Origin: an uncultured Bacteroidota bacterium
GTDB taxonomy: Bacteria; Bacteroidota; Bacteroidia; Chitinophagales; Chitinophagaceae
NCBI GenBank assembly: GCA_903933995.1
Contig: CAIZMD010000651.1
Location: 1-6,373 of the forward strand
Length of the DNA stretch: 6,373 bases
Direction: 5' to 3'
The position numbers and the translations under genes were made by a program. The stretch's first letter is position 1, and every line of letters begins with the position of its first letter. Positions 1-6,373 of this stretch are shown here, one piece after another. The notes under the pieces were generated by a model. It was not told where the DNA came from. It did no database searches and saw only the letters and a program-made list of their open reading frames with translations.

Positions 1-194
1 CTTTGTTTGTGGCCTATGTGGAACAACAGTTTAGCCCATTGAGAATTTACGCAGGCGTTTTTGCGCATAACAAAGCCAGTATGGAAGTCTTGCGGAAAAA
101 CGGATTTCACTTAGAATCTATTAAAAGAAAGGCCGCCATTAAAAACGGACAAGTGCAGGATGAATATGTTTGGGTAAAATTGATTGAGAACTAG
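1..194 (+). CDS. GNAT family N-acetyltransferase, C-terminal part (5' end outside window)
   Basis: About 63 residues at the C-terminus of an acetyl-CoA-dependent N-acetyltransferase, probably cytoplasmic, most like the RimJ/RimL type (Acetyltransf_3). The reading frame is open from base 3 to the TAG at 192-194 and continues off the left edge; the TTG at base 3 is not a believable start because the family needs over 100 residues upstream. The visible part holds the late GNAT signature: a beta strand (LRIYAGVF), then NKASMEVLRKNGF, the Asn-x-Ala-Ser / Leu-x-Lys-x-Gly-Phe pattern of the last conserved helix and turn, then a final strand and an EYVWVKL ending typical of RimJ/RimL-like enzymes. 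The acetyl-CoA pyrophosphate loop lies outside the window. The acceptor substrate cannot be told. It ends 27 bases before the next gene and may or may not be cotranscribed with it. Confidence 0.85.
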   Translation, partial: LFVAYVEQQFSPLRIYAGVFAHNKASMEVLRKNGFHLESIKRKAAIKNGQVQDEYVWVKLIEN

Positions 195-221
195 GTTCCT
201 TTTATAACATAAAAACAACCC

Positions 222-1283
222 ATGGATAATCCCATTCAAAACAACAGTAAACACCTGATTGAACTCATTATCCGTCTTGCGGCATTGTTTCTCTTGGTTT
301 TCTATTGTTTTCAACTATTGTCTCCCTTTATCATGCCTGTGTTATGGGCGGCCATTATTGCCGTAGCTGTTTATCCCATCCACCGTTTTTTAGAAAAAAA
401 ATTGGGCGGCAGAAAAGTATTGGCATCGGTGACACTCACTTTGGCCATTCTGGCATTCATTTTTGTTCCTGCGGGTCTTTTCTTGGCCTCCATTACAGAT
501 ACCATTGTAGACTTTAAACAAAAAATTGAATCGGGGAATATAAGTTTGGATCACCCCAGTGAAAATATCAAGACCTGGCCCATTATAGGTACCAAGCTCT
601 ATGATTTTCTACACAATCTTTCTAATCAAATGGTGGGCATTTTTCAAAAATACCAATCACAGGTATTGACCGTGGCCAAAACCATTCTCATGGCCATAGT
701 AGGAACAGGCATGAGTTTTTTACAAGTGATTTTTTCTATAATCATCGCTGGGGTTTTGTTAGCTACCAATGGAACAGAAGCAGCTATGGAAACTATTTTC
801 AACCGTATGGTGGGTAGTCAGGGTAGCGAATATTTACAATTGACCACTTCTACCATTCGCTCAGTGGTGAAAGGCGTTTTGGGTGTGGCGGTGATTCAAA
901 CCCTATTAGCAGGTTTTGGATTTTTTATGGCGGGTATTCCACACGCTGGCATCTGGTCGGTTTGTGCTTTGGTACTTTCTATTATTCAAGTGGGTCCGGG
1001 TTTGGTCATCATTGGTGTGATTGGATTTCTCTATACCCAAGAGAATCATTTTTTTGCTACCGCGTGGACTGTTTATTTTGTCTTGGTCATGTTTTCTGAC
1101 AATATTCTCAAACCCATTTTATTGGGTAAGGGTGCAAGGGTTCCCATGTTGGTCATCTTTTTGGGTGTGATTGGGGGCTTCTTGTTACAGGGTTTTATTG
1201 GTTTGTTTACTGGGGCTATTGTGCTATCCATTGGCTATAAATTATTCCTCTTGTGGATGCACGACCATAAAATTGTATCTTAG
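222..1283 (+). CDS. AI-2E family (UPF0118) membrane transporter
   Basis: A 353-residue polytopic inner-membrane protein of the AI-2E transporter family (PF01594; E. coli relatives TqsA, YdiK, PerM). Family members have been linked to autoinducer-2 export and, in some halophiles, to Na+/H+ exchange; most are uncharacterised, so the substrate is open. Hydrophobic segments fall at about residues 15-33, 35-55, 68-92, 153-181, 218-238, 245-271, 278-296 and 307-343. The soluble loop at about 95-150 between segments 3 and 4 is usual for the family. Diagnostic stretches are VVKGVLGVAVIQTLLAGFGF (residues 215-234), the GIPHAGIW turn (238-245), and SDNILKPILLGKGARVP (292-308) followed by a Gly-rich hairpin. 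Length is normal for the family. The ATG at 222 is chosen because it is the first in frame after the upstream stop and leaves a short polar N-terminus; there is no Shine-Dalgarno motif. The amidase gene starts 5 bases downstream, so it is likely the first visible gene of an operon. Confidence 0.93.
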   Translation: MDNPIQNNSKHLIELIIRLAALFLLVFYCFQLLSPFIMPVLWAAIIAVAVYPIHRFLEKKLGGRKVLASVTLTLAILAFIFVPAGLFLASITDTIVDFKQKIESGNISLDHPSENIKTWPIIGTKLYDFLHNLSNQMVGIFQKYQSQVLTVAKTILMAIVGTGMSFLQVIFSIIIAGVLLATNGTEAAMETIFNRMVGSQGSEYLQLTTSTIRSVVKGVLGVAVIQTLLAGFGFFMAGIPHAGIWSVCALVLSIIQVGPGLVIIGVIGFLYTQENHFFATAWTVYFVLVMFSDNILKPILLGKGARVPMLVIFLGVIGGFLLQGFIGLFTGAIVLSIGYKLFLLWMHDHKIVS

Positions 1284-1288
1284 GAACC

Positions 1289-2935
1289 ATGCAAAAACTG
1301 CTTTTTTGCCTGATGTTATTGGCAACACAAGTTTCCATGGCTCAGGACAGTATCCGTATTGCCGACCTTAGATCGGCTGCAAAAATCATGGACCTTTCTT
1401 ATACCCAAAAAGAACTGGACACCATGTACAGTGGGGTGATGGAGAATTTTGAAAATTTTAGGCTCATGCACAAACAGCATTTAGACAATGCAGTTCCCAT
1501 GAGTCTTTGGCAAAATCCCGTGCTACCAGGAATGAAATTTGCCAGCAAACAGGAGCCCATTCTATGGAATTTTCCTGCTTCTATTTCCCTTCCCCAAAAC
1601 GCAGAGGACCTAGCTTTTTACTCTGTAGAAGATTTGTCTTCACTAATCAAAAACAAAAAAATCAGCTCCGTACAACTGACACAATTTTTTATAGCGCGTT
1701 TAAAAAAATACAGCGATACCCTGCAATGTGTGGTAAGCCTAACTGAGGAACTAGCCATGCAACAGGCTAGGGCAGCAGACGCGGAAATTGCCAAAGGAAA
1801 ATATCGCGGACCGCTACATGGGATTCCTTATGGTTTAAAAGACCTTTTTGCCGTAAAGGGTACCAAGACCACCTGGGGTGCGGCACCTTACAAAGACCAA
1901 GTGATTGAAGAAGATGCTTTTGTCTATTCCAAACTCAAAGAAGCTGGCGCCGTGCTGGTGGCCAAATTTACCATGGGCGCTCTAGCCATGGGCGATTATT
2001 GGTTTGGCGGACGCACCAAGAATCCATGGAATTTGAAAAACGGATCTTCTGGTTCTTCTGCAGGTTCTGCATCGGCCACTGCCGCAGGTTTAATTCCCTT
2101 TGCTATTGGAACAGAAACCTGGGGTTCTATTACTTCTCCTTCTGCTACCTGTGGCGCCACAGGACTCAGACCCACATTTGGTAGCATTAGCCGCTCTGGC
2201 GCCATGACCCTAAGTTGGAGTCTGGATAAAATTGGTCCCATTTGCAGAAGCGCCCAAGATGCTGCCATGGTTTTTGCCGCTATTCACGGAACGGATGGTA
2301 AGGACCAAGCTGCGGTAAACCTGCCCTTTAACTACAGCCCCGCCGCAAGTCTGAAAGGCAAAAAAATTGCCTACGCCAAAAACTATTTTGACAAAATCAC
2401 TGATACTACTAGAAATGAGTTTAAGGTATTAGCAACCTATAGAAAACTAGGCGTGGAATTGATTCCCATTAATTTTCCAGATAGTGGGTTGTACAATTAT
2501 AATATCATGGACGTTGTGATTAGCGCGGAATGTGCCGCTGCTTTTGATGAGTTTACTCGTTATGGCATTGATGATCAAATGACCCGCCAAAACCAATTTG
2601 ACTGGCCCAATAATTTCCGAGTATCTAGACTAATTCCAGCGGTAGAATACATCAATGCCAACCGCCAACGCTACCTACTCATGCAGGCGGTTAATAAAGT
2701 AGTGGAGCAATATGACGCCATTATTTGTCCCAACAATTGGGGCAATCAATCGGCCATTACCAACCTTACGGGTCACCCAGCCATTTGTTTTCCCATTGGT
2801 TATAATGCCCAACAATTACCCAGAAGTATCACATTGATTGGTAAACTATATGACGAGGCAAGTATTATCACAGTTGCCAAAGCCTATCAGAATGCCACCC
2901 AATGGAACAAAGAACACCCAGCCTTATTCAAATAA
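1289..2935 (+). CDS. secreted amidase-signature family hydrolase
   Basis: A 548-residue serine amidohydrolase of the amidase signature family (PF01425; relatives GatA, FAAH, bacterial amidases), which cleaves C-N amide bonds with a Ser-cisSer-Lys triad. A Sec signal peptide covers residues 1-18, with likely cleavage at SMA|QD, so it should act in the periplasm or outside the cell. Residues about 22-75 form a charged helical region resembling GatC, ending in DNAVPM. The catalytic domain runs from about 108 to the C-terminus. By the usual spacing the triad is Lys184 (GIPYGLKDLF), cis-Ser256 (in GSSGSSAGSA) and nucleophile Ser280 (GTETWGSI); Ser256 and Ser280 are 24 apart, as in GatA and FAAH. 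The residue two before the nucleophile is Trp278 rather than the common Gly. Secretion argues against a role in tRNA amidation. The substrate is unknown; the adjacent secreted peptidase suggests peptide or amide scavenging (inference). The ATG at 1289 gives a complete signal peptide. Confidence 0.93.
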   Translation: MQKLLFCLMLLATQVSMAQDSIRIADLRSAAKIMDLSYTQKELDTMYSGVMENFENFRLMHKQHLDNAVPMSLWQNPVLPGMKFASKQEPILWNFPASISLPQNAEDLAFYSVEDLSSLIKNKKISSVQLTQFFIARLKKYSDTLQCVVSLTEELAMQQARAADAEIAKGKYRGPLHGIPYGLKDLFAVKGTKTTWGAAPYKDQVIEEDAFVYSKLKEAGAVLVAKFTMGALAMGDYWFGGRTKNPWNLKNGSSGSSAGSASATAAGLIPFAIGTETWGSITSPSATCGATGLRPTFGSISRSGAMTLSWSLDKIGPICRSAQDAAMVFAAIHGTDGKDQAAVNLPFNYSPAASLKGKKIAYAKNYFDKITDTTRNEFKVLATYRKLGVELIPINFPDSGLYNYNIMDVVISAECAAAFDEFTRYGIDDQMTRQNQFDWPNNFRVSRLIPAVEYINANRQRYLLMQAVNKVVEQYDAIICPNNWGNQSAITNLTGHPAICFPIGYNAQQLPRSITLIGKLYDEASIITVAKAYQNATQWNKEHPALFK

Positions 2936-2950
2936 TATTCTAACTGAACC

Positions 2951-5176
2951 ATGATGAACATGAAGCCCTCCAAAACCCTTTGCCTGATTCTGAGCAGTGG
3001 TTTGCTCAGTATTTCTGCCCTTGCGCAACCATCCATAACCGGTTTTAGTGCAGCCTCCGCAGCCAAACAAAAACAAATTGAACAACAGTTTGACGCAGGT
3101 CTTAGCGCAGAGCGCATTGGCAAGAATATCAAAGACATGTCTGCCATACCCCACCATTTGGGATCACCCGGTAGCAAGGCGGTGGCAGAAAATATCTTGG
3201 CCCAGTTCAAACAATATGGTTGGGACGCTCAAATAGAAACTTATCAGGTGCTGTTTCCTACACCCAAAACAAGGGTCTTGGAAATGACGGCTCCTGGTGT
3301 TTTCAAAGCCTTATTGAAAGAGCCGGCTCTCAAAGAAGACGGTACTTCTAACCAAGAAGGCCAATTACCTACTTATAATTGCTGGAGTGCCGATGGCGAT
3401 GTAACCGCCGAATTGGTCTTTGTAAACTATGGCGTTCCCGCCGATTACGAAACCTTGGAAAAACTAGGCATTAGCGTAAAAGGCAAGATTGTGATTGCCA
3501 AATATGGCCGCTCATGGAGGGGAATTAAACCAAAAATTGCCCAAGAACACGGAGCCTTGGGTTGTATTATTTATTCTGATCCTCAGGATGATGGTTATGG
3601 CGCGGGCGATGTATATCCAAAAGGCGCATTCAAAAACGAATATGGGGTACAACGTGGTTCTATCATGGATATGGTGATCTACCCCGGTGACCCATTGACT
3701 CCAAATATTGGTTCTACGGCTAATGCCAAAAGATTGGACCGTTTGTCTGCCCCTAATTTGCTAAAAATTCCTGTTTTACCCATCAGCTATCATGACGCTA
3801 AGCCCTTGTTAGAAGCCTTAGAAGGTCCAGTTGCACCAGCAGCTTGGAGGGGTGGTTTACCCTTTACCTATCATGTGGGTCCGGGTAAAACCAAGGTTCA
3901 CTTGAAAGTAGATTTTAACTGGAACACAGTTCCTGCCTATAATGTGATTGCCAAAATCAAGGGTTCTACCTACCCAGACCAATGGGTTTTGCGCGGCAAC
4001 CACCACGATGCCTGGGTAAATGGCGCCAATGATCCCGTGAGCGGGATGGCGGCTGAACTAGAAGAAGCCCGTGCCATTGGAGAACTGTTGAAAACCGGCT
4101 GGAGACCCAAACGTACCCTGGTGTATTGTGCTTGGGATGGTGAAGAGCAGGGCTTGATGGGCTCTACCGAATGGGTAGAAGACCATGCTGCTGAATTACA
4201 ACAGAAAGTAGTGGTGTATCTGAACTCAGATAGTAATGGACGCGGCTTTTTGGGTGCAGAAGGATCTCACGCCCTAGAAACCTTGGTCTTTGAAGCAGCT
4301 AAAGACGTGATGGACCCACAAACTGGTGTCAGCGTTTTTGACAGAAAAAGAGCGGAAGAAGTAGCATCAGCCGCTACGCCAAAAGCCAAACAAGCGGCAA
4401 TGCAAGAAAAAGACTTGCACTTGGGTGCCATGGGTTCTGGTTCTGACTATTCTTCCTTTATCCAACACTTGGGCATTCCTGCTTTGAATATTGGTTTTGG
4501 TGGAGAAGACCCCGGTGGTGAATACCATAGTATCTATGATAGTTATGACCACTATAGCCGTTTTAAAGACCCCGGTTTTAATTATGGGGTAGCCTTGGGT
4601 AAGGTAAACGGTAGGGCTGTTTTGCGCATGGCCGATGCAGAACAACTGCCTTTCAATTTTGCCATTTTGCAAAAAACCATTGCTGGTTATGTAAAAGAAT
4701 TGAGCAGCACCTCGGATCAATTGCGTGAAAATACCCAGATTGAAAATGAAGTGATCAATAGCAAAGCGTATGTATTGGCAGCTGACCCAACCGAAAAAGA
4801 ACAGCTTCCAAAAATTAAACCCGCAGTGCCTTTTATAGATTTTTCTCCTGTTCAAAACGCTTTGGCTGAACTAGAAAACGCTTCTAAAACCTTGAACCAA
4901 TATGTGGCTAAAACCGGAACACTAAGCGAGAAAGCCAATGCCAGCCTGTATCGCGCTGAGCAACAATTATTGTCTGCAACAGGTTTACCCAGAAGGTCTT
5001 GGTTCAAACATACCATCTATGCCCCTGGTTTTTATACAGGTTATGGCGTAAAAACCATGCCTGGGATTAGAGAAGCCATTGAACAAAGAGACTGGAAAGA
5101 AGCCCAAGAACAAATTCAAATTGCAGCTGGACAAATCAAACAATTGGCCGCTCATTTAATGTCTATTGCCCAATAA
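2951..5176 (+). CDS. secreted M28 zinc peptidase, glutamate carboxypeptidase II (PSMA/NAALADase)-like
   Basis: A 741-residue di-zinc exopeptidase of family M28B. A Sec signal peptide with likely cleavage at ALA|QP (residue 25/26) sends it out of the cytoplasm. Domain order matches human GCPII: N-terminal part of the protease fold (about 50-130), protease-associated (PA) domain (about 145-290), catalytic M28 domain (about 325-575), and a transferrin-receptor-like helical dimerisation domain (about 600-740). Zinc ligands are all present: His351 and Asp361 (NHHDAW...NDPVSG), Glu399, Asp427 (LNSD) and His526 (EYHS); Glu398 of WDGEEQG is the catalytic base. Glu407 and Glu410 match two calcium ligands of GCPII. 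Residues giving GCPII its glutamate preference are largely replaced (see findings), so the name should be read as fold, not substrate. ATGs at 2951, 2954 and 2960 are all possible starts; each keeps the signal peptide. It lies 15 bases after the amidase and 6 before the next gene. Confidence 0.94.
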   Translation: MMNMKPSKTLCLILSSGLLSISALAQPSITGFSAASAAKQKQIEQQFDAGLSAERIGKNIKDMSAIPHHLGSPGSKAVAENILAQFKQYGWDAQIETYQVLFPTPKTRVLEMTAPGVFKALLKEPALKEDGTSNQEGQLPTYNCWSADGDVTAELVFVNYGVPADYETLEKLGISVKGKIVIAKYGRSWRGIKPKIAQEHGALGCIIYSDPQDDGYGAGDVYPKGAFKNEYGVQRGSIMDMVIYPGDPLTPNIGSTANAKRLDRLSAPNLLKIPVLPISYHDAKPLLEALEGPVAPAAWRGGLPFTYHVGPGKTKVHLKVDFNWNTVPAYNVIAKIKGSTYPDQWVLRGNHHDAWVNGANDPVSGMAAELEEARAIGELLKTGWRPKRTLVYCAWDGEEQGLMGSTEWVEDHAAELQQKVVVYLNSDSNGRGFLGAEGSHALETLVFEAAKDVMDPQTGVSVFDRKRAEEVASAATPKAKQAAMQEKDLHLGAMGSGSDYSSFIQHLGIPALNIGFGGEDPGGEYHSIYDSYDHYSRFKDPGFNYGVALGKVNGRAVLRMADAEQLPFNFAILQKTIAGYVKELSSTSDQLRENTQIENEVINSKAYVLAADPTEKEQLPKIKPAVPFIDFSPVQNALAELENASKTLNQYVAKTGTLSEKANASLYRAEQQLLSATGLPRRSWFKHTIYAPGFYTGYGVKTMPGIREAIEQRDWKEAQEQIQIAAGQIKQLAAHLMSIAQ

Positions 5177-5182
5177 ATTGGT

Positions 5183-6325
5183 ATGAAAAAAATAGGTCTT
5201 GGTTTATTGGCCCTTGTCATGTTGGGATCCTGTGTCACCAGAAAAACGCTGGCTCCTGTTGATTCCAATATTGGTCAGTTAAAACTATTGGGTCATTATA
5301 ATGTGGCGCATAATAAGCCCTTTATGGGCACCACCATTGGTGGGCTATCTGGTATTGACTATGACGCTAAGAATGATCAGTATTTTTTAATCTGCGACGA
5401 TAGGTCCGCGATCAATCCTGCCCGATTTTATACCGTTAAGTTGGCCTTGGGTAAGTCTGGCATTGACTCGGTTCAGTGGTTGACTGTGCAGTCTTTGTTG
5501 CAGGCAAACGGCAAAGCCTATCCTTCTTCCAAAGAAGACCCAGCCAAAACGCCGGATCCTGAAGCTATTCGCTATGACGCATCCAAGAACCAATTGGTTT
5601 GGACCACCGAAGGAGAAAGGATTATCCGTGAAAAGGAAACCATTTTAACCAACCCCGCCATTATCCGTATGGGTTTGAATGGTCAATATATAGATACCCT
5701 TCCCTTGCCCGCAAACCTGCTCATGCACGCCACAGAAAAAGGACCCAGACAAAATGGGGTGCTAGAAGGAATGACATTTGACAATGGCTTCAAAACCTTG
5801 TATGTAAATGTAGAAGAGCCCTTGTATGAAGACGGGCCAAGGGCCGAATTAACGCCTAATAAGGCTTGGATTCGAATCTTCCAATATGACCTAAAGTCTA
5901 ACAAGAATACCGCACAGTATGCGTATCTATTAGATCCTGTAGCGTATCCTGCCACCCCTGCAACCGCTTTTAAAGTGAACGGGGTGCCCGATATCTTTGC
6001 CATTGGAAACAACAAACTCTTGGTCATGGAGCGTTCTTTTTCTACGGGTAGGCTACCTTGTACCATCAAGATTTTTGAAGTAGACCTTAGCAAGGCGGAA
6101 GATATTAGTAAGAAAGCTTCTCTGATAACATCGCCACCGGCAAAACCCTTGACCAAAAAATTATTATTGAACATGGATAACCTGGGAATGCATGTTGACA
6201 ATGTAGAGGGTATGTGTTTTGGTCCAAACCTGCCCAATGGCCACAAAACCTTGGTCATGGTAGCAGACAATAACTTTCAACTCTTTGAAACCACCCAATT
6301 TTTCCTATTTGAAATTATTCCATGA
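5183..6325 (+). CDS. lipoprotein, esterase-like activity of phytase family
   Basis: A 380-residue lipoprotein matching the pattern of the 'esterase-like activity of phytase' family (PF13449), predicted beta-propellers whose real reactions are mostly unproven. The N-terminus MKKIGLGLLALVMLGSC is a lipoprotein signal peptide with lipobox LGSC and acylated Cys17. The residues after Cys (VTRKTLAP) are basic rather than the acidic stretch that sends Bacteroidota lipoproteins to the cell surface, so a periplasm-facing anchor is more likely (inference). Recognisable family motifs are GLSGIDYD with YFLICDDRS (residues 54-75), DPEAIRYD with VWTTEGE (125-145), LEGMTFD with LYVNVEEPLYEDGPR (194-220), and VEGMCFGPN with TLVMVADNNF (341-365). 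These look like repeated blades, each with a Glu/Ser-Gly/Ala-hydrophobic turn followed by an acidic strand end. It starts 6 bases after the peptidase stop without a Shine-Dalgarno motif, and its TGA overlaps the next ATG. A phytase or phosphodiesterase role is possible but unsupported beyond family name. Confidence 0.88.
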   Translation: MKKIGLGLLALVMLGSCVTRKTLAPVDSNIGQLKLLGHYNVAHNKPFMGTTIGGLSGIDYDAKNDQYFLICDDRSAINPARFYTVKLALGKSGIDSVQWLTVQSLLQANGKAYPSSKEDPAKTPDPEAIRYDASKNQLVWTTEGERIIREKETILTNPAIIRMGLNGQYIDTLPLPANLLMHATEKGPRQNGVLEGMTFDNGFKTLYVNVEEPLYEDGPRAELTPNKAWIRIFQYDLKSNKNTAQYAYLLDPVAYPATPATAFKVNGVPDIFAIGNNKLLVMERSFSTGRLPCTIKIFEVDLSKAEDISKKASLITSPPAKPLTKKLLLNMDNLGMHVDNVEGMCFGPNLPNGHKTLVMVADNNFQLFETTQFFLFEIIP

Positions 6326-6373
6326 GCGCGCGTTATACCATAGTCATCCTTTTTGCTCTCTTCCTAGGTTGTA
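6322..6373 (+). CDS. N-terminus of a putative lipoprotein (3' end outside window)
   Basis: Seventeen codons are visible, reading MSARYTIVILFALFLGC, and the frame runs off the right edge. One basic residue near the start, a hydrophobic core (IVILFALFL) and a closing FLGC lipobox make a textbook lipoprotein signal peptide, with Cys17 as the probable acylated residue. The ATG shares bases with the preceding TGA (ATGA), an arrangement typical of translationally coupled operon genes, which supports this being a real start. Nothing of the mature protein is visible, so no function can be given. Confidence 0.72.
   Translation, partial: MSARYTIVILFALFLGC

Larger units (their letters stand above)
222..6373 (+). 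other. probable operon of membrane protein, two secreted hydrolases and lipoproteins
   Basis: Five genes follow one another on the same strand with gaps of 5, 15 and 6 bases and then a 4-base overlap. No stem-loop plus T-run lies between any of them, and there is no room for a conventional promoter in the gaps. This is the spacing expected of a single transcript. The amidase, M28 peptidase and two lipoproteins all carry export signals. The acetyltransferase 27 bases upstream could belong to the same transcript, and the operon continues past the right edge. Shared function is inferred from position only. Confidence 0.7.

Noticed and set aside
165..172. TATGTTTG, a full match to the Bacteroidota -7 element TAnnTTTG, about 50 bases before the AI-2E gene
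   Set aside because: It lies inside the acetyltransferase coding sequence and has no TTG at the expected -33 spacing. A six-base match is expected about once per 4 kb by chance. It remains a possible promoter only if transcript ends are mapped there.
195..221. Possible terminator or regulatory RNA between the acetyltransferase and AI-2E genes
   Set aside because: The 27-base, A/T-rich gap has no stem-loop.
191..1288. Short inverted match between ctaggttcc (191-199) and taggaacc (1281-1288)
   Set aside because: Only about 7 bases, more than 1 kb apart, and each includes a TAG stop codon; consistent with chance.
1996..2268. A 90-codon minus-strand frame rich in Ala, Pro and Glu
   Set aside because: It mirrors the Gly/Ser/Ala-rich amidase signature region; the composition follows from the coding strand.
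4367..4855. A 162-codon open frame on the minus strand
   Set aside because: It lies opposite the M28 catalytic domain, including the essential His526 region, and shows no family signature.
5683..6270. A 195-codon open frame on the minus strand
   Set aside because: It lies wholly inside the phytase-like lipoprotein gene, has no recognisable motif, and the plus-strand product has a clear signal peptide and family motifs. It is an antisense shadow.

Overview
The window is a compact, entirely plus-strand block from a bacterium that looks like a member of the Bacteroidota, perhaps Chitinophagaceae (the family is a guess from general sequence feel). The clues are the absence of Shine-Dalgarno motifs before every visible start, Sec signal peptides whose predicted mature proteins begin with Gln, and lipoproteins with short LGSC/FLGC lipoboxes. 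The DNA is of moderate GC and almost wholly coding. I see no mobile element, CRISPR array, RNA gene or clear terminator, and no gene-free stretch longer than 27 bases.

Layout, left to right: the 3' end of a GNAT-type (RimJ/RimL-like) N-acetyltransferase (1-194); a complete AI-2E/UPF0118 family membrane protein (222-1283); a secreted amidase-signature hydrolase with an N-terminal region resembling GatC (1289-2935); a secreted M28 zinc peptidase with the full glutamate carboxypeptidase II (PSMA/NAALADase-like) domain order (2951-5176); a lipoprotein of the 'esterase-like activity of phytase' beta-propeller family (5183-6325); and the first 17 codons of another lipoprotein gene (6322 onward, running off the edge), whose ATG overlaps the preceding stop as ATGA.

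Gaps between genes are 27, 5, 15 and 6 bases and then a 4-base overlap, so the genes from 222 onward probably form one transcription unit. Four consecutive products (amidase, peptidase, phytase-like lipoprotein, next lipoprotein) carry export signals. This suggests an envelope set that hydrolyses amides or peptides outside the cytoplasm, with the AI-2E-type protein in the inner membrane. The joint role is inference; no substrate can be read from the sequence.

Nothing here is a clearly new system. The points most worth a second look are the GatC-like N-terminus fused to a secreted amidase, the Trp next to that amidase's nucleophile, and the M28 peptidase, which keeps all metal ligands and the residues that hold a C-terminal carboxylate but has lost the residues that make human GCPII glutamate-specific.
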